From positions 1 to 64,000 of the forward strand of contig JAGWLG010000016.1 of NCBI GenBank assembly GCA_028864975.1: DNA of 64,000 bases, in the 5' to 3' direction. Positions 45,732 through 55,300 of the stretch are shown piece after piece (position 1 is the first letter of the stretch; every line of letters begins with the position of its first letter). The notes below the pieces were generated by a model, which had not been told where the DNA came from, did no database searches, and saw nothing but the letters and a program-made list of their open reading frames with translations. The translations under genes were made by a program, and so were the position numbers. The stretch comes from Thermoplasmata archaeon (GTDB lineage: Archaea; Thermoplasmatota; Thermoplasmata; Lutacidiplasmatales; UBA184).

Positions 45732-45958
45732 AGGCTCAGCCTTTCGCGCACCTGATCGTGCGTGCGGAGTCTCCCGGCTCGAATCTCCGCTCGGGCGGCC
45801 CGGATCTCTCTCTTCGTCTGAGCGTCGAGCTCTCGAAGGTCCTCGAGCAGATTCCGGAGGACCTCGTTGTACGTCTCCCGCGGGTGAGTCTTTCTTCGGT
45901 TCAACTCGGCCCGCATGGCCAGGTCAACCTGGATCGTGGTAACGGACAAACGGTGCAT
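45728..45958 (-). CDS. RHH-type antitoxin paired with RelE
   Basis: About 76 residues. VTTIQVDLAMRAELNRRK and ETYNEVLRNLLEDL give a short strand-helix-helix DNA-binding region, followed by a charged helix (REIRAARAEIRAGRLRTHD) that would wrap the toxin. ATG 45958 is chosen because the RHH strand then sits at the N-terminus and a TATA-like TTATCTATT lies about 28 nt upstream; GTG 45994 is a longer alternative. It overlaps the toxin gene by 4 bp and presumably represses its own promoter. Confidence 0.8.
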   Translation of the reverse strand: MHRLSVTTIQVDLAMRAELNRRKTHPRETYNEVLRNLLEDLRELDAQTKREIRAARAEIRAGRLRTHDQVRERLSL

Positions 45959-45980
45959 CTCTCCCAAACTCGTTCGGCGG

Positions 45981-45990
45981 CAATAGATAA
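45981..45990 (-). promoter_or_regulatory. TATA-like box of the toxin-antitoxin operon
   Basis: Minus strand TTATCTATTG, centred about 28 nt before ATG 45958, in the most AT-rich stretch of this part of the window. Confidence 0.45.
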
Positions 45991-45997
45991 CCACTAC

Positions 45998-46027
45998 GGG
46001 CTATTAGAGGCTATAGGAAGCCATAGA
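45998..46027. repeat. Three tandem 10-bp repeats upstream of the toxin-antitoxin operon
   Basis: GGGCTATTAG, AGGCTATAGG and AAGCCATAGA are consecutive degenerate copies of a 10-bp unit. They sit directly upstream of the TATA-like box. One-helical-turn spacing is typical of operators bound by arrays of RHH dimers. Confidence 0.45.
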
Positions 46028-46110
46028 TGAGGGCCGACGCTAGCCACCATCCCTCGCCGGCGCAAAAGCACCGGGAGACCCGGATAGCGAGTTCGCCGGG
46101 GGGCCAGCTT

Positions 46111-46785
46111 CTACGTGGGAACGAGCGGCTGACCGACCGAGAAACTGAAGGTGATCGTGTTTCCCGGGCCGAAGTCCGTGTCCTCCACACCAATGATGGT
46201 GTAGGTCCCGGCCGGTCCACCGAAGGTGCAGGTCCCCGCCACCGCGTCATATCCGTCGGTAGGGCTCGAACAGAGGACTCCGCGGTACTCGGCCCAGGCA
46301 CAGGCGGTCTCGTTGGTGCACTGTCCGTTCACCGCGGCCACGCCCCCGGTGGGGCCCCGGACCGGGACCTGCCAGCTCACCTTCACCGTACCGAACGACG
46401 TGGTGTTGATCGTGGACCAGCCGAACCCCCAACCGTTACGGGAGGGCCAAGGATGCAGGACGATCGTTCCGGACCCGGATTGACGAACGACCGGCACCTC
46501 GATCAGGACCACGAGCACGAGGACCACGACCACGATCGCCGCGACCACGATCAGGACACGCTTGCGACGCTGCTTGAGCGCGGGCCCGGAGTCCGGGTCG
46601 TCATCGGTCGGGAGGAAAGGGGAGCGGAGCCCAGCGGTCGGAAAGTTCCCCAGCGATGGAGAACCCGGGGGTGAAGGGGAGGAGCTGATCGGATCGAACT
46701 GAGGGCCTGCGGGGAAGTCACTCGCGGGAGGTTGCCATGGAAGCTCTCCGCCAGGGGGCGTGTAGGGGGGAGTACCTGCCGTCAC
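46111..46785 (-). CDS. Single-pass membrane protein with proline-rich cytosolic N-terminus
   Basis: 224 residues. The first ~70 are rich in Pro, Gly and Ser (PPYTPPGGELPWQPP), followed by KQRRKR, one membrane helix (about 76-96) and a 125-residue extracytoplasmic domain with four Cys (GQCTNETACAW, VLCSS, GTCTF) and beta-sandwich-like sequence. Orientation follows from the basic residues before the helix. Start is GTG 46785, with a TATA-like box about 36 nt upstream. The organisation matches the proteins at 58208-58804 and 60307-61020, with little sequence identity. Function unknown. Confidence 0.65.
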   Translation of the reverse strand: MTAGTPPYTPPGGELPWQPPASDFPAGPQFDPISSSPSPPGSPSLGNFPTAGLRSPFLPTDDDPDSGPALKQRRKRVLIVVAAIVVVVLVLVVLIEVPVVRQSGSGTIVLHPWPSRNGWGFGWSTINTTSFGTVKVSWQVPVRGPTGGVAAVNGQCTNETACAWAEYRGVLCSSPTDGYDAVAGTCTFGGPAGTYTIIGVEDTDFGPGNTITFSFSVGQPLVPT

Positions 46786-46815
46786 CTTTTCCCGACAGGG
46801 TCACCGAAGCGGGCA

Positions 46816-46825
46816 GATTTAATCC
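46816..46825 (-). promoter_or_regulatory. TATA-like box for the single-pass membrane protein gene
   Basis: Minus strand GGATTAAATC, about 36 nt before GTG 46785; implies a leader of about 10 nt. Confidence 0.45.
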
Positions 46826-46883
46826 TCCCTCTCGGGCCGCGGCGACCTTCACGCCTGCACACCCAGGAGCAGTGAGCTTGGCT

Positions 46884-47429
46884 CTATCCAGGCGGCGATT
46901 CGGAAGAAGCCCGCTCTCGTCGACTCCGCACCGGCACCAGGAGATGCCATTCCTTCTCGCTGCGGTAGTATTCCAGCTGAGGGCGCTCGGGGTCGGTGGC
47001 GTAGGCCTTGACCATCTGCGGGAAGTTCTTCGCGAAGGCCGCGACCTTCGCCTCTTCCCCGAGGAGCTTCCGTCGGACATACGTACCTCCCGGTAGAGTA
47101 CCGGTCTCGATCTGCATCGTCAGAGGTTCGTCGGTACTGACCTGCTCAACACAGGCATAGTACTCTTCTCCGCCCTCGACGGGCCGGAAGGCTCCGTAGA
47201 AATGTCGGCCCTTGAGCGTGGGAAGTTTCGATTCGAGCAGGTCAAAGGCGGCTGGGGGTCCCGCGCCCCGCATGTCGGCTCTCACGCGAAGCACGGGCAT
47301 GTCCTTGCGTTCGACGAAGGAGTCCATGGCTTCCTCGTTACGGAAGGATGGCGACACGAATGAGCCCTTCGGGACATGGGTCCGCCAAGAGCGGGCTTCA
47401 TAGTCCACGACCCGTTGGGTGCCCCCCAT
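46884..47429 (-). CDS. GyrI-like effector-binding-domain protein
   Basis: About 181 residues. From about residue 40, RKDMPVLRVRADMRG, FDLLESKLPTLKGRHFYGAF and EYYACVEQV, and later LPGGTYVRRKLLG, follow the GyrI/AraC effector-binding (SOUL-like) pattern that binds small hydrophobic or amphipathic ligands. No DNA-binding domain is attached, so it is a stand-alone sensor or carrier. ATG 47429 shares a CATG with the thiolase ATG on the other strand; GTG 47408 is a shorter alternative that would avoid the overlap. Confidence 0.65.
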   Translation of the reverse strand: MGGTQRVVDYEARSWRTHVPKGSFVSPSFRNEEAMDSFVERKDMPVLRVRADMRGAGPPAAFDLLESKLPTLKGRHFYGAFRPVEGGEEYYACVEQVSTDEPLTMQIETGTLPGGTYVRRKLLGEEAKVAAFAKNFPQMVKAYATDPERPQLEYYRSEKEWHLLVPVRSRRERASSESPPG

Positions 47430-48678
47430 GACCGACGTCTTCCTTGCCCCCGGAGTCCGCACACCCTTCGTCAAAGCGGGCGGGGTGTACGCTCAACGAT
47501 CGTCGCTGGACCTCTCCGTCCCTGTCGTGAAGGCGATGGTCGCGAAGGCTCGACCGGATCTCTTCTCCTGGGGTCAGGTGATCCCCGACGCCACCATCTC
47601 GAACATCGCGCGCGAGCTCATCTTCGAAGCCGGGCTCGATCCGACCATCCCGGCCTACGCGACAGTGATGGCATGTTCCTCGAGCTTCATCGGGTCCTTG
47701 CAGCTCGCGGGCATGATCGGGAAGGGCGGGGCCCACCTCGCTCTTGCGGGGGGGGTCGATAGCATGAGCCACTTCCCGATCGCGCTCAAGTACAAGATCG
47801 CGGAGAAGCTCGTGGGCCTCTTCGCGAAGGACCCCTCCGCCGCGATGGAGACCTTCGGGCAGCTCAGCCTGGACGACTTCTACCTGCCGGTCACCGGCTG
47901 GGCGAACCGCGTCAGTGGTCGCACCATGGGCGACCACATGGAGGAGACCGCGAAGGAGATGGGGCTCACCCGCGAGGAGCAGGACCACCGCGCCCTTCTG
48001 AGCCACCAGGGAGCCATCCGCGGGCAGGACACGGGTTTCTACACGGACCTCCTCGTCCCGTTCGGCGGGGTCGATCACGACACCTTCCCTCGACGGGACA
48101 CGTCCATGGAGAAGCTCGCAAAGCTCTCCCCGGTCTTCGACAAATCCGGCAAGGGCACGATCACCGCTGGGAACTCCTCTCCCCTGACGGACGGGGCGGC
48201 GGGGGTTTGGATCGGGGACGAGGAGGGTCTTGGCCGGCTCGGGGCCAAGCCCACGGTCCGACTTGTCGATTGGCAAGTGGGCGCCGTGGACTTCCGGGTC
48301 GATGGAATGCTCATGGCGCCGGCCCGGGCGATCCCTCGGCTCCTTGCGCGCCACCAACTGCGTGCCGATCAGATCGCCCTCTGGGAGATCCACGAGGCGT
48401 TCGCGGCGCAGGTAGTCGCCAACATCAAAGCGGTCATGGACCCGAAGTACCGCAAGGAGAAGGCTGGGGTCGATTTCGACCTCGGGACCTTCCCTTCCGA
48501 TCGTGTCAATCCCCACGGAGGGTCCGTGGCGCTCGGACACCCCTTCGCGGCCACGGGGGCACGGATCCTGAGCCAGGCGTCCAAGGAACTTGCCTCCTTG
48601 CCGGGGGGGTCGAAGGCCATCGTCTCGGTTTGCGCCGACGGGGGACAGGGCACCGTCGCCCTCTTGGAACGCGTGTAA
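47428..48678 (+). CDS. Acetyl-CoA acetyltransferase (HEAF-type thiolase)
   Basis: 416 residues with the full thiolase set. VMACSSSF gives the acyl-accepting Cys83; EIHEAFAAQV carries His322 in place of the Asn of NEAF, the HEAF variant known from trifunctional-protein/FadI-type thiolases. GGSVALGHPF gives His371, and VCADGGQG gives Cys402. The enzyme condenses two acyl-CoAs or cleaves 3-ketoacyl-CoA. No HMG-CoA synthase, DUF35 protein or beta-oxidation gene is next to it, so direction (mevalonate, polyhydroxyalkanoate or fatty acid) is open. ATG 47428 starts right at TDVFLAPGVRTPF. A weak TATA-like CATAG lies about 26 nt upstream inside the divergent gene. A strong hairpin follows at 48755. 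Confidence 0.9.
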   Translation: MTDVFLAPGVRTPFVKAGGVYAQRSSLDLSVPVVKAMVAKARPDLFSWGQVIPDATISNIARELIFEAGLDPTIPAYATVMACSSSFIGSLQLAGMIGKGGAHLALAGGVDSMSHFPIALKYKIAEKLVGLFAKDPSAAMETFGQLSLDDFYLPVTGWANRVSGRTMGDHMEETAKEMGLTREEQDHRALLSHQGAIRGQDTGFYTDLLVPFGGVDHDTFPRRDTSMEKLAKLSPVFDKSGKGTITAGNSSPLTDGAAGVWIGDEEGLGRLGAKPTVRLVDWQVGAVDFRVDGMLMAPARAIPRLLARHQLRADQIALWEIHEAFAAQVVANIKAVMDPKYRKEKAGVDFDLGTFPSDRVNPHGGSVALGHPFAATGARILSQASKELASLPGGSKAIVSVCADGGQGTVALLERV

Positions 48679-48754
48679 CGGGCTCCGAGCGGGAGTCTCG
48701 CGGTCCCGGCAGTGCGGCCGGGTCTACCGAGCGCCTCGAGCGGACCCTCGACAA

Positions 48755-48779
48755 GGGGTTTCCGTGGTCCGGAAACCCC
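48755..48779 (+). terminator. Perfect 10-bp hairpin downstream of the thiolase gene
   Basis: GGGGTTTCCG, loop TGGTC, CGGAAACCCC, 77 bp after the thiolase stop and followed by T-rich GTTTGTTGGACTTTC. It could end thiolase transcription before the small membrane protein gene. Confidence 0.5.
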
Positions 48780-48878
48780 CAGGGTTTGTTGGACTTTCTC
48801 CGCGCTGGCCAGCTACGCATCGGGCGTGCGCGCGTCTAAGTACGAGGGGCCGGTCAAATCCGACGAGGTGTGCTCAGC

Positions 48879-49322
48879 ATGAAACCCGCACCAGTCCTCT
48901 ACGGCCTCGTCTGGACGACCTTCCTGCAGATCCTGATCATCCTCCTCCCCCTCCCTTCCTCGAACATCATCTTGGGGGTCCACATCGCCCTAGGCCTCGC
49001 GGTCGCTGCCCTTGCGGGCACGGCCTACCGCCTCGTTCGGTCGACGGGGTGTCCGAAGCGCATCCGTCGTATCGCGAAGTCCACGTCGATCCTGGCCTCG
49101 ATCCAGGTCCTCCTCGGTATCGGGGAAGGCTCTACGATCGCGTTCAAGTCGAGCCCCGCACTTCAGAACGCGGTCCTCGCCATCCACTTGGTCTTCGCGC
49201 TCGCCATCCTGGCCCACACCGCATCGCAGGCGACTTCGTTCGACATGTGGGAAGAGCGGGAGATCGGTGCTCCCGCGGTAAGCTCTTCACCCGTCAAGGT
49301 CGGCACCGCGACCCCGAGCTGA
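48879..49322 (+). CDS. Small four-helix membrane protein
   Basis: 147 residues with four predicted helices (about 8-28, 32-50, 68-85, 96-117) and a polar tail of about 30 residues. Conserved-looking features are GVHIALGLAVAALA and AVLAIHLVFALAILAHT, with a His in the second and the fourth helix that could bind heme or metal; this is only a suggestion. ATG 48879 is favoured over GTG 48870. It converges on the large propeller gene. Function unknown. Confidence 0.65.
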   Translation: MKPAPVLYGLVWTTFLQILIILLPLPSSNIILGVHIALGLAVAALAGTAYRLVRSTGCPKRIRRIAKSTSILASIQVLLGIGEGSTIAFKSSPALQNAVLAIHLVFALAILAHTASQATSFDMWEEREIGAPAVSSSPVKVGTATPS

Positions 49323-49389
49323 GGCCAGGGACGCGGAGGGGCGACCTCCCCCCGCCGAGCGCCCGCGGGACGCGTCGACGTAGACACGC

Positions 49390-52300
49390 CTACGCGTCGG
49401 GCTGCGAGGGGCCGTCCCCCGCACCGTCGGGGGAAGGTCCCTCCCCGAACGAGGGTTCCTCGGCGTCGGGCTTGGGGGTCTCGCTCTCTTCCGACCAGGG
49501 CTGCTCCCCTGAGGGCTCGGGCGGAGCCGCGGTCCCGGCCCCCGCGTCCGCCGACGCGGCCGACGCGCCGCCCGACTCGGAGGAACTGTCCTGAGCGGCG
49601 CTCGGTTCCGAGGCGGGAGCGGCCTCGTCGGAGGCCTTGGCCGACCCCACGTCGCTCGCGGGGGCGGGGCGCTTCTTTCTCTGTCGGAGGTAGAGGAGGG
49701 CAAGAAGGGCTGCGAGCACTGCCAAGAGCGCGATGGCCCCGAGGAGACCGTAGCCCACGTTCGACGGCGCACCGAGCACGGTGGGAGCGGGGGCCTTGAC
49801 CACGACCTGGACCGAGGCCGCCGAGGACGCCCCGAGCGAGTCGTTCGCCCAGACCCACGCGGTGAAGGTCCCCGCCTTCCCGTAGACATGGGAGGGCGAA
49901 GCACCCGTCGCGTGCGTCCCGTCGCCGAAGTTCCAGGCGTACCGCACCGTCCCACTGCCACCTTGGTAGGAGGCGACCAGCGAGACCGCCGAACCGGAGA
50001 TCGGAGCGGAGGTGGCGAGGTCGACGCTCGCCGTGAGCGCGGGGACGACGACCAACGTCGTGACCGCCGACCGGGCGCTCCCTCCGAGGGCGTCCGAAAC
50101 GGTCACGTAGACCGGGAACGACCCTGAAGCGGTGGGGGCTCCCGCGACCGACCCCGCGGTCGCGACGACCCCGCTCGGCAGCCCGTGCCACGAGTAGGTG
50201 TAGGGCCCACGACCTCCGGTGGCCGTGGCGCTCGCCTGGAGCGCGATCCCCACTTCGCTCGCCGCGGGCCACGAGGGGGCCGAGACGGAAGGGGCCAAGA
50301 GAATCGAGACCACGATCGAGGCGACGTCGCTGCGCCCCGAAGCATCCCGCAGGGTCGCGGTCACCGTGTAGTTCCCCGAAGTCGAAGGCGCACAGGCGAG
50401 GACCGTGGAAGCGCTCTCCGCGCATCCCAGTCCGAGGGCGGAGACGCTCCAGGAGACCACGTCGGATCCCGTCCCGACCGCGACCACGCTCGTGGTGATG
50501 TTGAGGCGCTGACCCGCCTCGACCGAAGAGGGGCTCGCTGCGAGCGGAGCCAGAGCGGGGTCGGCGACCACGCTGACGCTCACGGCCGCCGAAGTGCCCG
50601 AGGTCCAGCCGTTCGCGTCCACGACGCTCGCCGAGACCGAGAGGGTCCCGACCGTCGCGAGGACGCAGGTGGCCACGGGGCCGCTGGTCCCGGTGCACCC
50701 GGAGGAGGGGAGCCCGCTCCACACGAAGCTGGCGTACGCGGGCACGCCCCCGGCCGCCGCGGCCTGGAACATGACGGACGCTCCCGCGTCGACCACGCTG
50801 GCGTTGGCCGCGACCGAGCTCACCACCGGGTCCTCGAGGATGGCGAAAGTGAAGGCGGCGCTCACGGCGCTCACGCCGTTCGAGTCGGTCGCGCGCACGG
50901 ACACCGAGTGGAGTCCGCTCGCGGGCGCCACGCACGAGATGGTGGCCGTCGTGCCCGTGCATCCCGCCGGGAGCCCGGTCCAGGCGTAGGTGGTGATCCC
51001 GCCGCTCCCGGGAGCCGACACGGAGGTCGCGAAGGCCAGGGATTGACCCACGTCGGCAGCGCTGTTCGCCGTGCCGTTGACCTGAAGCGTGGGGGTCGCG
51101 AGCACGGGGTCAGCGTAGACGGTGAACGCGCTCGGCGCGACCGACCCGGCGGTCCACCCTTGGGCGTCAGTGACCTGGACTGAGAGCGTGAGGGTCCCGA
51201 CGTCCGCGGTCGCCAGGGTGCAATGCGGGGTCGCCGTCGCGACGCCACTGCAGACGGAGGGGAGCCCGCTCCAGACGTAGCTCGCATAGGGCCCGGTCCC
51301 TCCGGACGCGACCGCGGAGAAGACGACGAACTGCCCCACGTCCCCCGATGTCGGGGCCGCCCCCGGCATCGCGACCGAAACGTCGGGGTCGAGCGTGAGC
51401 ACGAACGGTGCGCTCGTGGCCATCTCGCCGTTGGAATCGGTCCCGCTCACGACAAGGCTGTACACCCCCACCGCGGTGGGAGCGCAGGAGATGGAAGCGC
51501 CAGCCCCGCTGCACGTCGCGGGAAGGCCGCTCCAAGCGAACGCGATGATCCCGCCGCTCCCAGGCGCCGAGACCGACGTCGCGACCACGAGGGCCTGTCC
51601 GGCGTCGAGGACCGCGGAAGCCGTTCCGTTGACCGTCGAAGACGGGGTCGCGAGCGCCGGGTCCGCATAGACCGTGAACGAGAGCGCGGAGGTCGATCCC
51701 GTCGTCCAGCCTTGGGAGTCCGTGACGGCGACCGAGATCGTCAAGGTCCCGACATCGGCCGCCACGAACGTGCAGCTGGGGCTGGCCGTTGCGGTCGCCG
51801 TGCAGGAGGTGGGAAGCCCCGTCCACAGGAACGTGGCGTACGGGCTGGTGCCACCGGAGGGGGCGGCGGTGAAGGAGACGGTCTGCCCCACATCGCCCGA
51901 CCCTGTGATGGCGGAGGTCGTCGCCGCGGGGACCGAGGGGTCCGAGTTGATGGTGAGGGAGAAAGCGGGACTGACCGCGGTGACCCCGTTCGTGTCCGTC
52001 ACGCTGACGGAAACGGTGTAGGTCCCCGCTACGGAGGCGGTGCACGCGACGGCCGCTCCGGTCCCGGTGCACCCTGAGGGTAGTCCGCTCCAGGCGTAGC
52101 TCGAGATCCCTCCGCTCCCGGAAGAGGAGAGCGTGGTGGCGAACGACAGGGCCTGTCCCAGGTCGGCCACACCCGAAGCGGTGCCGTTCACGGTCAGCGT
52201 GGGCGTGGTCAAAGCAGGGTCGGCGTAAGCCGTGAAAGCGAGGGCGGCGAGGGTGTGGACCGTCCAACCTGTCGCGTCGGTCGCACTTCCGCTCACGGAG

Positions 52301-55300
52301 AGCGTCCCTGAGGCCGCGAACGTGCAGGTCGCGGCCGCCGTCGTCGTGCCGGCGCAACCAGTGGCGGGCAACCCCGTCCAGGTGAAGGACGAGTACGGCG
52401 CTGCGCCTCCGACGGGCACGAGCTGGAAGGTCGAGGTCTGTCCCACATCGGCGGAGCTCGTGGACGCGGCCGGAGCCGCCATCGAGGGGTCCGCGCCGAC
52501 GACGAACGTGAGAGGCGCGCTCGTAGCCCGCACGCCGTTCGTGTCCGTGGTGCTGGCGGACACCGTGAAGGTCCCTGCCGCGGTGAGAGCGCTGCAGGAG
52601 ATCGAGAGCCCTGTGCCCGAGCACCCACCGGGCAGCCCGGACCATGCCTCGGCGCTCAATCCCCCGCTTCCCGAGGAAGCGACCGTCGTCGCGAAGGTGG
52701 CGGCCTCTCCCACATCGGCCAGGGTCGCCGAGGTGGTGTTCACGGTCGAGGTCGGCGTCGTGAGCGCGGGGTCGGCATAGACAGTGAACGACAGGGCCGC
52801 GCTCGAGACCGAGGTGACCCCGTTCGAGTCGGTGACCCGGGCGGTCAGGGAGAGCGCGCCCGCCGAGGACAGGGTGCAGGTGACCGTGGAGAGCGAGGCG
52901 GAGGAGCATCCCCCGGGCAGCCCTCCCCAGCTGTAGGAGACGTAGGTGCCGGTCCCGAACGATCCGCCCGTGGAGAACTGGACGGTCTGTCCCACGTCAG
53001 CCGAGTTCGTGGGAGATCCGGCCGGGCTAGCGACCGGGGTGCTGGCGATCGGGGGCTGATTCACGGTGAGCGCGGCCTGAGACCAGACCTGAGAAGAGGA
53101 CGAGTCCGTGTCATTGATCCAGACACTGACGGAGCCCGAATTCCCGGGGCGGCAGATGAGCTCCAGCGGTCCGGGGACCGTCGGGCCGAACGGGTGGGTG
53201 CCGCATGCGAACCCTCCGGAGGGGGATGCGCCCGAGCTGGGGGAGTCCCCGCCAGAGCCCGCCGCGACGACCGAGCCTGTGAGCGCGAAGGTCTGTCCGA
53301 CGTCGACCGAGGTCAGAGGTCCGCCCACCCCGAAGGTCAGCGTCCTGACCTGGTTGTTGATCGGGCTCGTGATGTAGAGCTCGTGGTTGCTGGGAACATA
53401 GGTGGCACCCAGGGCAAGGCCGCCCCCCGAACCCCCGCCGACCGCGACGTTGAGGTAGAGGCGGTGCGTGGACGAAGTGATGAACGCCACGGTGGTCGTG
53501 TCGTAGGAGACGCACGCCACGTCCCCGGTGTATCCGTCGAAGGCACAGGAGGTGGGTTCGTTTCCGACACCACCGACGGTCCCGACGTTCGAGCTTCCGC
53601 TGTAGATGGAGACGGAGTTGCCGAGCGTGTTGGGGACGTAGACCTCGTGGTCGATGGGGTCGTAGTCCGGGTACCCCGGGTCGTTCCCCGTGCTGGCGTA
53701 ACCCGTGTAAGCACCGGACGAATCGGCGAGCCAGAGCATGTTGTACCCGGGGTCCGTGTAGTACATGTCGCGGTTCGAGGGATTGTACACGACCCCGGCG
53801 ATCGACGCACTTCCCTGCTGGAACCCCGCCTGGACGACGAGGGAGTTCGGGTCGATCCACTGGAAGTTGCCGTAGGGTCCCGCCTGGCCCACCAGGTTGA
53901 GCCACCCGTTCGCCGGGTCGTAGTCGATGTAGTAGTAGCAGTTCCATCCGGAGTTGATGGAGGAGAGCGTGGTCCCGGAGATGATCACGAGGGCCCCGCT
54001 GGTGGCCCCGACGCATGGGTCGATCGCGTAGATCTTGCCGTTCGCCGGGTCGTAGGTGATCCCGATGGGTTGGTTGAGCCCCCCGATCGTCGTGACGACC
54101 GAGTTGGTCGAAGTATCGATGATGGTGATCGAGTTCCCCTGGTTGTTGGTCACATACAGGTAGCCGTTCTGGGAGTCGTAGGCCGAGTAATCGGGGTAGC
54201 TCCCCACGCCGACCGAGCTCTGGGGGAAGGTCGGCTGCGCGAGCCCGATCCCACCCACGGCGAGCTCGGTGGAGATGATCGTCACCACGTTCGAGGAGGA
54301 GACGATGTCGAACACGTCCCCGTTGGCGCTGTTGTAGACCATGGACGAGCAGTCCCCCGCGGCGGTAAGGTTGACCGCGGCGATCGCGTCCGAGCTTGCG
54401 GACACCGCGTTCACCCAGGGGTCCGAAGCGAAGCCACCGGCTTGGCAGACGAACCACTGTTGGTCCGCGGGGTCGTAGACAGGCGCCCCGGGGTCGTGGA
54501 ACCCGGCCCAGGTCGCGGCGATCGAGGTCCCCGAGATGATCGAGACGTTGCTGGAGTAGTAGTTTGGTACCAGGACCTGACCGTTCGTGGGGTCCACCGC
54601 GAGACCGTCGGGGGTGTTGCCGACGTTGATGTAGGAGACCGCGGAGGTGGACGGGTTGATCTCTGCCACACGGGTCCCGATGAGGGCCACGTAGAGCATC
54701 CCGTTGTGGGAATCGTAAGCGGCCCTGTACGTGAGGGCCGAAACGGAGATGGAGGTTCCCACGGCGAGCGTCGCCGCATTGACCACGCCCACGGAAGCTG
54801 CGCCCGTGTCTGTCAAGTAGACCATTCCGTTCGCCGGGTCGTAGGCCGCGCCGTGGCCACTGGCGGAGACCGAGCCGGCGATGGTGTTGGTGACCGGGTT
54901 CACGGTGTCCAGCGTCGACCCGAGCGGAGCGAAGATCAGGTCCTGCGCGGGGTCCCACGCCGGGGCCGAGCACCCGGAGGGGAGGGTGGTGGAGCCCACC
55001 ATCGCACCGGTCGTACCGTTGTAGGCGTAGAGCCCGGTTCCTTCGCAGTCGTAAAAGTTCCCCGTGATGGGGTCGAAGACCGCCCCCGCTGAGTACCCGT
55101 TCAGTCCGAAGGAGCCGAGCACGGCACCCGGTTCCGCGACGGGGCCTGAGGTCGAGCTGGCAGCGGGCAGCCCGGGAACTTGGAGGGAACCCCGCGCGGT
55201 CGAGGCCCCGGAGCGTGCGTCACCCGAGGGAGCATAGGAGCTGGTCGAAGGACCGTAGGTGAGCGACCCCCCCTGCGTCGCGGAGGCCGTGGCGGCGACC

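Noticed and set aside
51167..52909. Possible second gene in an alternative frame of the Ig repeats
   Set aside because: The long frame results from the repeat itself recurring with GC-rich codons; the translation is low-complexity and has no start context.
53194..55092. Plus-strand open frame of over 600 codons
   Set aside because: Antisense shadow of the propeller region of the gene at 49390-55617.
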